The translations under genes and the position numbers were made by a program. From Myxococcaceae bacterium (lineage in GTDB: Bacteria; Myxococcota; Myxococcia; Myxococcales; Myxococcaceae): a stretch of DNA of 64,000 nucleotides. The notes beneath the pieces were generated by a model that was not told the origin of the DNA, ran no database searches, and saw only the letters and a list, made by a program, of their open reading frames with translations. Numbering within the stretch: position 1 is the first letter of the stretch; each line of letters begins with the position of its first letter. Location: the NCBI GenBank assembly GCA_019694575.1, contig JAIBBR010000003.1, positions 27,463 through 91,462 of the forward strand. Direction: 5' to 3'. Of this stretch, positions 15,729-24,485 are shown piece after piece.

Positions 15729-17468
15729 ATGGGCCTCGCCGACAAAGCCACCGTCGTGAAGGCGCTCCGCGATTTAGGTCTGCTCTACCAACTCAAAGGT
15801 GAGAACAGCTTCAAGACGCGGGCGTACGATTTGGCCGCCGACCGCATTTCGGGTTTGGGCGGAGAGCTCGATGCGCTGATTGAAAACGGAGGCCTCGAAG
15901 AGCTGCCGAACATCGGCGCCAGCATGGCCGCCAAAATCAAAGAGCTGGTCACCACCGGCAAACTGGGCGCGTTGGAAACACTGAAAGCTGAATTTCCACC
16001 CACCATTTTAGAGCTGCTCACCGTGCCCGATTTGGGGCCGAAAAAGGCCAAGGCGCTCTTCGACACGCTGGGCGTCGGTAGCCTGGGCGAGCTTGAAGCC
16101 GCCTGCCGCGAAGGCAAGGTGCGCGGGCTCAAAGGCTTCGGTGAAAAGACCGAGCATAAATTGCTGCAGGGCATCGAGTTGGTGAAGCGCTCGAGCGCGA
16201 ACGGGCGCCGCCTTTTGGCCGAGGTCTTGCCGCTGGCTGAAGAGATGAAAACGTACCTCGCCCAAGCGCCCGGAGTGCAACGCGCAAGCTTGGGCGGCAG
16301 CGTGCGCCGCATGCGCGAAACGGTGGCTGACGTCGACATCATCGCCTCGGCACCCCAAGCAGCGCCGGTATTGCAGCGGTTGATTGCGCACCCCAACGTG
16401 GCCACCGTGCTCGGCCAAGGTGAATCGAAAGCGTCGATTCGTCTGAAGGGCAGCGATTTACAAATCGATCTGCGCGTGCTGCCCGACGAAGATTTCTCCG
16501 CCGCACTGCATCACTTCACCGGCTCGAAAGCACACCACATTCGCCTGCGCGGCATGGCCCTCGAAAAGGGTCTGAAAATTTCTGAATGGGGCGTGTACCG
16601 CGGCGAAGTCAAACTGCCCATTGGCGAAGAGGCCGACATTTACGCCTTGCTGGGCATGCAATACGTGCCGCCCGAGTTGCGTGAAGACTGGGGCGAAATC
16701 GAAGCCGCCCTCACCCATTCGCTGCCCACCGACTTGGTGATGCGCCAAGACATCATCGGCAACGTGCATTCACACACCACCTGGTCTGACGGGGTCGACT
16801 CGCTAGAGGCAATGGCGCTCGCGGCGAAGAAGCTGGGCATGACCTACTTCACGGTCACCGAGCATTCACAGACGTCGAGCTATGCCGGCGGCCTCACCGA
16901 AGATCGCCTGCGCCAACAGTGGGACGAGATCGACGCGGTGAATGAGAAAGTAAAAGGCATTCGCCTGCTCAAGGGCATCGAGACCGACATTTTAGAAGAC
17001 GGCTCGCTCGACTACCCCGACGCGGTGTTGGAAAAGCTCGACGTGGTGATCGGCTCGATTCACCAGCGCTACAGCCAAGACGAAGCGAAAATGACGGCGC
17101 GGGTGTTGCGCGCTTTCGACAACCCCCACCTGATGATTTGGGGCCACCCGACCGGGCGACTGTTGCTCAAGCGTGAGCCCGCTTTAATGAACATGGAGCG
17201 TATTTTGGACAAGGCCGCCGAAAAGGGCATCACGATGGAGGTGAACGGCTGCCCCGAGCGGCTCGATTTGAAGCCTGAACACGTGCGGTCAGCGCTCAAG
17301 CGGGGCCTTAAAATTTCAATCAGCACTGATGCGCATTCAACCCATGAGCTAGCGTGGCATTTGCCGCTGGCCGTAGCCTGCGCGCAAAAAGGCTGGGCAC
17401 GCCAGTCCGACGTAGTCAACACCTTGAATTCGGACGACTTCTTGAAGGCCATTCGCCGCCGTGAGTGA
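15729..17468 (+). CDS. polX: DNA polymerase/3'-5' exonuclease PolX
   Basis: 579 residues, the usual bacterial PolX length. Residues 1-230 are the family X helix-hairpin-helix and fingers region (ELPNIGASMAAKIKELVTTG, then GLKGFGEKTEHKLLQGIEL); the palm carries GSVRRMRETVADVDII with the catalytic Asp pair. The C-terminal PHP domain starts near residue 340 (GNVHSHTTWSDG, FTVTEHS, EVNGCPERLDLKP, STDAHS) and provides Mn-dependent 3'-5' exonuclease activity. The start is the internal ATG 15729 (MGLADKATVV); an upstream TTG at 15606 would overlap the Rieske promoter side. It acts in gap filling and base-excision repair. Confidence 0.95.
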   Translation: MGLADKATVVKALRDLGLLYQLKGENSFKTRAYDLAADRISGLGGELDALIENGGLEELPNIGASMAAKIKELVTTGKLGALETLKAEFPPTILELLTVPDLGPKKAKALFDTLGVGSLGELEAACREGKVRGLKGFGEKTEHKLLQGIELVKRSSANGRRLLAEVLPLAEEMKTYLAQAPGVQRASLGGSVRRMRETVADVDIIASAPQAAPVLQRLIAHPNVATVLGQGESKASIRLKGSDLQIDLRVLPDEDFSAALHHFTGSKAHHIRLRGMALEKGLKISEWGVYRGEVKLPIGEEADIYALLGMQYVPPELREDWGEIEAALTHSLPTDLVMRQDIIGNVHSHTTWSDGVDSLEAMALAAKKLGMTYFTVTEHSQTSSYAGGLTEDRLRQQWDEIDAVNEKVKGIRLLKGIETDILEDGSLDYPDAVLEKLDVVIGSIHQRYSQDEAKMTARVLRAFDNPHLMIWGHPTGRLLLKREPALMNMERILDKAAEKGITMEVNGCPERLDLKPEHVRSALKRGLKISISTDAHSTHELAWHLPLAVACAQKGWARQSDVVNTLNSDDFLKAIRRRE

Positions 17469-17573
17469 TAAAAAGTACCGCCCAACATGCCCTGCGCCGT
17501 TTGTCACCGAGATCACGCGCCCCACGCTCCCTGCCAGGGCCTCTCGTCGTCGCCCAGCAGTGGAACAGCGGTG

Positions 17574-19511
17574 ATGAGCTCTCCTACAGCGCCAGAAGAG
17601 GGCACTGCCCCAGGTGACGACACGCTCCTGGGCACCACGCTGGGCAATTTCAAAATTACCCGCCTGCTGGGGCGCGGCGGCATGGGGCGGGTATACCTGG
17701 GCGAGCAGCCCGCCATCGGCAGCCGGGTAGCCATCAAAATTCTGCACGAGCACCTCGCGTCGTCGGCGTCGTTGGTGCAGCGCTTCTACGCCGAAGCGCG
17801 CGCAGTGAACGTGATCGGCCACGAGAACATCGTCAGTATCTTCGACATGAACATGGCGCCGCCGCAGCGCTATTACTTCGTGATGGAGTACTTAGACGGC
17901 CACCCGCTCAACGACTTGATGCGCGGGCCAATGAACCCCAAACGGGCGATACCGATTTTGGTGCAAGTGTGCGACGGCTTACAGGCGGCGCACTTGCGCG
18001 GAGTGGTGCACCGAGACTTGAAGCCCGAAAATATTTTCGTCATCAAACGCGGGCGCCAAGACGACGTGGTGAAGATTCTCGACTTTGGCATCGCCAAGCT
18101 TTTCTCGACTGAGCTCGCGGCTGAACAAACGTCGGCCGGCACCATTGTGGGCACGCCTGAATACATGTCGCCCGAGCAAGCCAATGGCGAAGCGATCGAC
18201 GGGCGCGCCGACTTGTACGCGTTGGGGGTCATTTCGTACGCCATGGCCACCGGCAAGCTGCCCTTCACCGGCGGTGGTTTCACCGGCATGTTGATGGCGC
18301 ACCGAGAAAAAATTCCCCCCGCGCCGCACGTGATTGAGCCCACCGTCAATCGCGCGTGGTCTGACGTCATTATGCGGGCACTGGCCAAGAAGCCGCAGGA
18401 GCGTTTTCCCGACGCCACTGCGATGGCCAATGCGCTCGAGCGCTGCCTCACTGACAACCCACCCGGCGACACCGTGCACTTCGGCGCCGCGCAGGTGCAG
18501 ACACAGCAGCATGAGCCACCGCCATTCGCGCGCACCCCGCCGCCACAGCGTTCCACTCCATCACCACGGGGCACTCCTGCCCCGGTCAAGCGCACCGCCA
18601 CACCGGCGCGAATGCCAACACCGCCTCCCTTCAAACGGGAGGTGACCGCGAGCACCCCAGACGCCAAGAGCCATTGGGCCAACGTGCTGTACCAAGACTT
18701 GTCGAAAGCGGGGGCATTCTTATGCACTCCGGCCACGCTGCCGCCGTTGATGACCCGGCTCAAGCTGCGCTTTCACCACGCGCTGAGCTTAGAATTCATG
18801 GCTGAAGTGGTGCGCCACGTCACCCCCGAGCAAGCGAAGGCATGGTCGATGTCAGCGGGCTTTGGCGTGCAGTTCGTCGACTTGAAACCCGAGCACAAAG
18901 AGGCCCTCACCAAGTTAATGGCGCAAAAGCCCGTCGACGGTGCCGAAGCGTCTAACGCTTCGCAATGGGAGCCTGATGATGCTGCTTCGCAAAAGGTGCT
19001 TGAGCCGTGGCTGAAACGTATTCAGGGCGATCATTACGTGGTGCTGGCGCTCGAGCCCGACGCCGAGCTCGAAAAAGTACGTACCCGCGGCCGCGAGCTG
19101 AAGCGCGAAATCGACGCGATGAATTTGAAAATGATGTCGACCAAGCAGAAAAGCCACGTGAAGCAAATTCTCGAGCGCATTCAGCAGGCGCTCGACGTGT
19201 TGGGCGTGGCGGCGGCGCGGCTCGAGTACGACGGCCAGCGCGGTAACTTTCGCGGAGTGGCGCGCTGCATTTGGGCCGGTCTCACTGTCACTGAAATCGA
19301 GCAGGTACGAAAACGGTTGCTCAGCCGGCAACCTGGCGCCGAAGCCAGCGCGCAAGTGCAGCTGCTCACCGCCAAAGCGTGGGAAGCAGAAGGTACGATT
19401 TCAAAAGCAATCACCGCTTATGAAACGGCGCTCGCGTCTGACCCCCTCAACGTCACCTTGCAGCAAAAATACTGGGCGTTGAAAAAACGGCCTGGTGTCA
19501 GCCCCAAGTAG
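17574..19511 (+). CDS. Hanks-type Ser/Thr kinase with PilZ-like and J-like tail
   Basis: About 645 residues from ATG 17574 (an earlier ATG at 17487 is possible). The kinase domain (about 25-285) has the Gly loop GRGGMGRVYLG, the VAIK lysine, HRDLKPEN near 145, DFG in ILDFGIAK near 168 and GTPEYMSPEQ. A Pro/Thr-rich linker follows. Residues about 375-455 resemble a myxobacterial PilZ domain (AGFGVQFVDLKPEHKEALTK) but lack a clear RxxxR c-di-GMP motif. The next part (HYVVLALEPDAELEKVRTRG, then KSHVKQILERIQQALDVL) reads like a degenerate J-domain without HPD, and the end is TPR-like. No membrane helix is obvious. The FHA gene follows 3 bases later. Confidence 0.9.
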   Translation: MSSPTAPEEGTAPGDDTLLGTTLGNFKITRLLGRGGMGRVYLGEQPAIGSRVAIKILHEHLASSASLVQRFYAEARAVNVIGHENIVSIFDMNMAPPQRYYFVMEYLDGHPLNDLMRGPMNPKRAIPILVQVCDGLQAAHLRGVVHRDLKPENIFVIKRGRQDDVVKILDFGIAKLFSTELAAEQTSAGTIVGTPEYMSPEQANGEAIDGRADLYALGVISYAMATGKLPFTGGGFTGMLMAHREKIPPAPHVIEPTVNRAWSDVIMRALAKKPQERFPDATAMANALERCLTDNPPGDTVHFGAAQVQTQQHEPPPFARTPPPQRSTPSPRGTPAPVKRTATPARMPTPPPFKREVTASTPDAKSHWANVLYQDLSKAGAFLCTPATLPPLMTRLKLRFHHALSLEFMAEVVRHVTPEQAKAWSMSAGFGVQFVDLKPEHKEALTKLMAQKPVDGAEASNASQWEPDDAASQKVLEPWLKRIQGDHYVVLALEPDAELEKVRTRGRELKREIDAMNLKMMSTKQKSHVKQILERIQQALDVLGVAAARLEYDGQRGNFRGVARCIWAGLTVTEIEQVRKRLLSRQPGAEASAQVQLLTAKAWEAEGTISKAITAYETALASDPLNVTLQQKYWALKKRPGVSPK

Positions 19512-19514
19512 CCC

Positions 19515-19994
19515 ATGAAGAGTTACCTGCTCTCAGCGATGGTTTTTAAGCATTCAGGCTCGACCATCGACGCCTTTCACCGCTCTTTCCCCAACGATTG
19601 GTTGCTGTGGGAACCTGGAGGCTGGCGCGCTCCCGCCAACTCAACCGTGCAAGTGCAGGTGATGAGCCCCACACCCGTACCCGCTGACGGCGAGGCCTTG
19701 GTTTTCCCGATGATCGCCACCGAGGGTCAAATGACACTGGGCCGCGGGCCGGGCGTCGACGTCGCGATCAACGACGGCACCCTTTCGCAGAAGCACTTGC
19801 TGTTCATGACTGACGCCACGGGTTTTTGGACCGTGCGTGACGCGGGCTCGCGCAATGGCAGCTGGCTCAATGGCGTGAAGCTGGTCACTGGCCAACCCGT
19901 CGAGCTCGAGAACAAGGGCCGCATCAAAGCCGCGTCGGTGATGCTGACCTATTACACGCCCGCCGGTTTGATTCAGCGCATGCGAGGGAGCTGA
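19515..19994 (+). CDS. FHA-domain protein
   Basis: 159 residues. The FHA fold (about 60-140) shows TLGRGPGVDVAINDGTLSQK, then FWTVRDAGSRNGSWLNGVKL: the GR, S-x-x-H-like (SQKH) and N-G pattern used to bind phosphothreonine peptides. The first 55 residues are not recognisable. It lies 3 bases after the kinase stop and 7 before the membrane protease, so the three genes form one transcription unit and this protein is a likely phospho-reader of that kinase (inference from position). Confidence 0.85.
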   Translation: MKSYLLSAMVFKHSGSTIDAFHRSFPNDWLLWEPGGWRAPANSTVQVQVMSPTPVPADGEALVFPMIATEGQMTLGRGPGVDVAINDGTLSQKHLLFMTDATGFWTVRDAGSRNGSWLNGVKLVTGQPVELENKGRIKAASVMLTYYTPAGLIQRMRGS

Positions 19995-20001
19995 CGCGCC
20001 G

Positions 20002-20760
20002 ATGCCCGCTTTCGACGGCCTGGCCGCGGGTTGGGGCCAGCTTCGCCAAAACATCGACCGGCGATTGCCGCGCGAGGCAGTACGCGAAACCGTGGCGCTG
20101 TGGGCGATTTGTTTTACCGGCATTGTGGTGGCTTTTTTGGTCGCGCCTCCTTTGGCGAGCTTGGTGGCCACCGTGGGCTTTTTGTATTTGCCGGTGTGGT
20201 CGATGGACCGCCGCGAAGAAGACTACCGCGATTACGGAATCGACTTTCGCGGCTGGAAAAAAGACGTGCTCTATTTCGCCGCGTTCTTCGCGGTGATGGC
20301 ACCCATTTTTGTGCTCGCGTACCATTTTTTCGTCACGTCTTTGCCGAGCATTCCCGAGCCGTTTCGTGGGCTGTTGGCGCCCTACTTGCGTCAGGCCCAT
20401 TTCAGCTTCAGGTTGCCTGAGCATTTTGAGCGCTGGGTGGTGCACGAGTGTTTGGTGGTGGCGTTGCCTGAAGAGTTTTTCTACCGCGGCTTTATTCAGA
20501 CCCGGCTCAATGATGCCTGGCCCTATGCACCGCGCTTCTTCGGCGTTCGCGTCGGCAAGGCGTTTTGGCTCACCGCGGCGCTCTTTGCCTTGGGGCATTT
20601 GGCGATATTTCAAGTTTGGCGGCTGGGCGTGTTTTTCCCGGCACTGCTCTTCGCGTGGTTGAGAGAGAAGACCGGCAGCATTCTCGGTGCGGCGCTTTTG
20701 CATGCGAGCAGTAACTTGCTGATGCATGTGCTCGAGGCGAGTTACTTCGGCACGTTGTGA
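20002..20760 (+). CDS. CPBP-family (CAAX/Rce1-like) intramembrane protease
   Basis: 252-residue polytopic membrane protein. The three glutamic-protease motifs are present in order: EEFFYRGF (EExxxR), FALGHLAIF (FxxxH) and HASSNLLMH (HxxxN). Related CPBP enzymes in Myxococcota include proposed myxosortases that process C-terminal sorting signals; no such sorting tag was seen in this window, so that role is only a possibility. It is the last gene of the kinase-FHA-protease run and faces the convergent amidotransferase-like gene. Confidence 0.85.
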   Translation: MPAFDGLAAGWGQLRQNIDRRLPREAVRETVALWAICFTGIVVAFLVAPPLASLVATVGFLYLPVWSMDRREEDYRDYGIDFRGWKKDVLYFAAFFAVMAPIFVLAYHFFVTSLPSIPEPFRGLLAPYLRQAHFSFRLPEHFERWVVHECLVVALPEEFFYRGFIQTRLNDAWPYAPRFFGVRVGKAFWLTAALFALGHLAIFQVWRLGVFFPALLFAWLREKTGSILGAALLHASSNLLMHVLEASYFGTL

Positions 20761-20817
20761 AGCTGCGCGTTCGCGTTCGCGTGCTCTCGTCGCCAACACG
20801 AAAAGCACCCTGCTCGG

Positions 20818-21639
20818 CTAATTCCCCGGCAGCAGCTGCAAGTTCAACTTGCGGTCGACCGCAATGCTCGCGCCGTCAGCCAGTTCAAGCCAACCGTTCG
20901 GCTTGGCCACCTCAGAAGACACCACAATCGAACGCCGCCGACGGTGCTCGCGCACCAACGAATCAGAATCTTTGCCTGAACCATCAATGCCACAGCGATC
21001 ACAAGTGCCCTCACCTTCGAGCAACTTGTAAAACAGCGGCTGCGGGCCTCGCCGCGTCGCCACCAGCAACCGGCCATTGGTCGCCGCGCAGTTGAGCGTA
21101 CCGCGGTGCGCCGCGCCCGCTTCAGTCGCCAACTGAGCCACCTGCCGCGCCGTTTTGTTCAACATCACCGCCACCAACGACGCTTCGAGCTGCAGGTCAT
21201 CGAGCCGGCCCAAATCACGCAAGCTTTTCAAAAACAGCGCAAACACCGCTTCACCCAACCCTGCCCCGCGCACATTGCGGGCCAGAAAATCGGGCACCTG
21301 CGCCATTACCCGCTCGCGCACTTGGCTGGCACCTTCGACCTCGCCCACCTGAGCAAAAAGCCACTGGCGGTAGCGAAAGGGCTGGGTTTCATCTTCTACC
21401 GAAGCGCCCAAAGCCAATGTCTGAGCGTGCATTAAAACCGCGTCGCTTTCGGGTACCGCCCACAACTCGCGCCGACCCACGCCTGGGCCGTACCGCCGCG
21501 ACAACACCACGTCGTCTTCATAGGCACCTACACCCACCGCTTCGTCAGCTCCCGCCGCAGTGACTTCTGCCGTGGCCCGCTGCAATTCGCAGCGCACCAA
21601 GTACGGGTCAGAGGTGTAAAGTCCCAGTAGCTTCGACAT
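20818..21639 (-). CDS. Class II glutamine amidotransferase-like protein lacking catalytic Cys
   Basis: 273 residues with the layout of stand-alone class II (Ntn) amidotransferases of the YafJ type: MSKLLGLYTSDPYLVRCEL at the start, AVLMHAQTLALG as the substrate loop, AALGEAV-like AGLGEAVFALFL, and LNCAATNGRLLVATRRGPQP near the end. Active members begin Met-Cys, with Cys2 as nucleophile after Met removal; here residue 2 is Ser (codon TCG). It is therefore probably inactive as a glutaminase, unless Ser acts as nucleophile as in other Ntn hydrolases. The start codon is clear and no in-frame Cys start exists upstream. Confidence 0.7.
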   Translation of the reverse strand: MSKLLGLYTSDPYLVRCELQRATAEVTAAGADEAVGVGAYEDDVVLSRRYGPGVGRRELWAVPESDAVLMHAQTLALGASVEDETQPFRYRQWLFAQVGEVEGASQVRERVMAQVPDFLARNVRGAGLGEAVFALFLKSLRDLGRLDDLQLEASLVAVMLNKTARQVAQLATEAGAAHRGTLNCAATNGRLLVATRRGPQPLFYKLLEGEGTCDRCGIDGSGKDSDSLVREHRRRRSIVVSSEVAKPNGWLELADGASIAVDRKLNLQLLPGN

Positions 21640-21770
21640 GATTCCTTCTCATTCCTCTTCTCGACATCTCACCCGCATTGTGCGGCCATACGCTGTCAAC
21701 GCGCCAGGGGCTCGCCACTTCCCTCGCCCAAACCTTTAAGAACCCTGATTTTAGCGGTTAGAGTTCCTCT

Positions 21771-23372
21771 ATGTCTGATGACATCGCTGTGGGTATTGAC
21801 TTGGGCACCTCCTACTCGTGCGTATCTGTCGTACTTGACGGACAGCCGACAGTCATTCCTAACGAGTGGGGAGAGACGACGCATGCATCGGTCGTTTCGT
21901 TCCTTGACGACGACACCGTGTTGGTCGGCAACGCGGCGAAAAAGAACATCATCACCAACGCCGAAAACACGGTCTATTCAGCCAAGCGCCTGATCGGCCG
22001 TTATTACTTCTCTGACGAGGTCAAGAAGGCGCAGGCGGTGATGCCCTACCAAATCATCGAAGGGCAGAACAATTCAGTGCGCATTCAGGTCAAAGACAAG
22101 ACCTTCTCGTTGCCTGAAATCTCGGCCTTGGTCCTCAAAGAAATGAAGGCCATCGCCGAAACGCACTTGGGCCGCGAAGTGAGCAAAGCGGTGGTCACCG
22201 TGCCCGCCTACTTCAACGACAACCAGCGCCAAGCCACCAAAGACGCCGGCCGCATCGCCGGGTTGGAGGTGCTGCGCATCATCAACGAGCCTACCGCGGC
22301 GGCGCTCGGCTACGGCTTTGGCCGCGACGTCAACCAGCGCATCGTCGTTTACGACTTGGGCGGCGGCACGTTCGACGTTTCGATTCTCGAAATCGGCAAA
22401 GACGTCTTTGAAGTGCTCTCGACCGCCGGCGACACGTACCTGGGTGGTGACGACTTCGACGACCGCATCATGACTTGGCTCGCCGAAGACTTCTTGGCAC
22501 GCACCCGGTTAGACCTGCGCCAGAACAAATATTGCCTGCAGATGCTCAAAGAAGCGGCCGAGAAAGCCAAAATCGACGTCGGTGTGCAAAGCACCGCCAA
22601 GATTCTGTGCGAAGGCATCTGCCAAGATGCCGATGGCAGCGTGATGAACCTGTCACAGACGCTCACCGCCGAAAACTTCAACAAAATGGTGATGGACCTG
22701 GTGCAGCGCACCTTCAAGGTCTGCGACGAAGCGTTGCAGAGCGCGCGCATGACCGCCGCCGATGTCGACGCGGTGGTGCTCGTCGGAGGCCCGACGCGCT
22801 TGCCGATTATTCGCAACAGCGTGAAGCACTACTTTCAGAAAGAGCCGAAAGAAGGCGTCAACCCCGACCAAGTGGTGTCAATGGGCGCCGCGCTGCAGGC
22901 GCATGCGCTGCTCAACCAAGCCACGTCGACTTTCTTGGTCGACGTCACTCCGCTCTCGCTGCGCATCGGCACGGTGGGCGGCTACACCGAGAAAATCATC
23001 GAGAAGAACACACCGATACCCATCGACAAATCGAAGGCCTTCACCACCAGCCGCGACGGCCAAGACAAGGTGAAAATTCGCGTGTACCAGGGCGAGTCGA
23101 ACCGCGCCGACGAATGCGAAATGCTCGGTGAGTTTGAATTTGCCGGCTTCAAAGTCGGTTACCGCGGCGACGTGAAAATCGACGTTACCTTCGAAATCAA
23201 CACCGACGGCATCGTGAAAGTGGCGGCCACCGATTCTGAAACCGGCCAGCGTACGTCAACCACCATCAGCCTCAATTCAGGCCTCTCGGAGCAAGATATT
23301 CAAAATTCCATCAACGCCAACAAGGGCATGCAGCTGGCCTCGCAGCGCGACTTGCCGGCGGCCGCGGGGTAA
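21771..23372 (+). CDS. Lidless Hsp70 (DnaK-like) chaperone
   Basis: 533 residues against about 610-640 for DnaK. The nucleotide-binding domain is complete: GIDLGTSYSCVSVV, VVTVPAYFNDNQRQATKDAG, YDLGGGTFDVSI and VVLVGGPTRLPII. The linker and beta substrate-binding domain follow (VDVTPLSLRIGTVGG to about residue 510). The chain then stops after SGLSEQDIQNSINANKGMQL, so the alpha-helical lid and the acidic C-terminal tail are absent. It is probably a specialised paralogue, not the housekeeping DnaK. The stop is 12 bases before a J-domain gene, its likely cochaperone. The 130 bases upstream hold its promoter. Confidence 0.9.
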   Translation: MSDDIAVGIDLGTSYSCVSVVLDGQPTVIPNEWGETTHASVVSFLDDDTVLVGNAAKKNIITNAENTVYSAKRLIGRYYFSDEVKKAQAVMPYQIIEGQNNSVRIQVKDKTFSLPEISALVLKEMKAIAETHLGREVSKAVVTVPAYFNDNQRQATKDAGRIAGLEVLRIINEPTAAALGYGFGRDVNQRIVVYDLGGGTFDVSILEIGKDVFEVLSTAGDTYLGGDDFDDRIMTWLAEDFLARTRLDLRQNKYCLQMLKEAAEKAKIDVGVQSTAKILCEGICQDADGSVMNLSQTLTAENFNKMVMDLVQRTFKVCDEALQSARMTAADVDAVVLVGGPTRLPIIRNSVKHYFQKEPKEGVNPDQVVSMGAALQAHALLNQATSTFLVDVTPLSLRIGTVGGYTEKIIEKNTPIPIDKSKAFTTSRDGQDKVKIRVYQGESNRADECEMLGEFEFAGFKVGYRGDVKIDVTFEINTDGIVKVAATDSETGQRTSTTISLNSGLSEQDIQNSINANKGMQLASQRDLPAAAG

Positions 23373-23384
23373 CAAAGACGCCGC

Positions 23385-24485
23385 ATGTCGAACCCTTCTG
23401 ACAAAGGGCCCAAGGGGCCTCCCGCAATACCGCCTGTGCGCCCGTCTGCACCGAGCGCCAAACCGGCGGCGGCCGCGCCACCGTTGCCGCGAACGCCAAC
23501 CGTGCCTCCCACGGTAGCGCCGGTCAAACCGCCGGCCATCGCGGCGGCACCCGCCATTGCTCAAGTAGCCACAACCAAGCCTCCCGCTGTTGCACCCGCA
23601 GGCGCGGTGGCCAAACCGCCCGCCGTATCGCCACCCACCGCTCCTAAAGTGGGGGTGGCCCGCCCTTCAAGCCCGCCCGCTGCCCCGCCTTTGCCTCGTA
23701 CGCCGTCTTCAGCCGCGCCCCCCGCGCTGCCTCGTCTCGCGCCGCCGACAGTGGCTCCCGTGGGCGGCTTCGCACCTCCAAAAATGGGAGCCGTGGCAAA
23801 GGGGGTGCCCGCCGCCGCACCGCCGAAAATGGCTGTTGCGATGGGAGCAGTGGCCCCTGCCGTCAAGCCTGCGCCACCCAGCGCCGAGCTCGCAGCCACG
23901 GGCCCTGTCTCGTCGGTCAACGTGAGCCAATTGGCGACGCTGGCCCAGCTCGCCGACGCGCTCGACAGCATGGACTATTTTCAAATTCTCAAAGTCGAGC
24001 AGACCGCGCCGCCTCAAGACATTAAGCGCGCCTTTTACCAAGAGAGCCGCACCTACCACCCTGACCGCTTCTTTCACCTGGGTGACGCGCAGGTCAAAGA
24101 CGCGGTGGGGGCAATTTACAAGCGCATCACCGAGGCCTATTACTTTCTGCGCGACGACAACAAGCGCCGCAAGTACCTGGCCGACATTACCGGCCCCGAT
24201 CGCGCGAACAAACTGCGGTTCACCGAGACCTCAGAGGCCGAAGCCAAGGCCCAGGTGAAAAAAGAGCAAGAAGAGCAAATCGGCACCACGCCCAAAGGCC
24301 GCCAGTTCTACGCCACCGCGATGGGCGAGTACGGGCGTGAGAATTGGTCAGGCGCCGAGCGCAACTTCAAAATGGCGCTCACCTTCGAGCCGTCGAACGC
24401 CAGGTACAAAGAACGGCTCAACGAGGTGCAGCAAAAGCTGCATGACACGTTCAAGAAGTCGGGCGATTCGTTCAAGATCCGGTGA
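23385..24485 (+). CDS. J-domain protein with long Pro/Ala-rich N-terminus and TPR
   Basis: 366 residues. Residues 1-175 are a low-complexity Pro/Ala/Val region with repeated PPLPRTP and APPKM-type units, probably disordered. A J-domain follows (about 195-265; DYFQILKVEQTAPPQDIKRA, YHPDRFF with HPD near 225) and then a TPR-like segment (YGRENWSGAERNFKMALTFE). The order is inverted compared with DnaJ, where the J-domain is N-terminal. It lies between the lidless Hsp70 and a CvpA protein; GTGA joins its stop to the next start. It presumably stimulates the neighbouring Hsp70. Confidence 0.87.
   Translation: MSNPSDKGPKGPPAIPPVRPSAPSAKPAAAAPPLPRTPTVPPTVAPVKPPAIAAAPAIAQVATTKPPAVAPAGAVAKPPAVSPPTAPKVGVARPSSPPAAPPLPRTPSSAAPPALPRLAPPTVAPVGGFAPPKMGAVAKGVPAAAPPKMAVAMGAVAPAVKPAPPSAELAATGPVSSVNVSQLATLAQLADALDSMDYFQILKVEQTAPPQDIKRAFYQESRTYHPDRFFHLGDAQVKDAVGAIYKRITEAYYFLRDDNKRRKYLADITGPDRANKLRFTETSEAEAKAQVKKEQEEQIGTTPKGRQFYATAMGEYGRENWSGAERNFKMALTFEPSNARYKERLNEVQQKLHDTFKKSGDSFKIR

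Noticed and set aside
20767..20781. Short tandem GCGTTC units in the convergent gap
   Set aside because: Only two and a half copies of a hexamer in GC-rich DNA.
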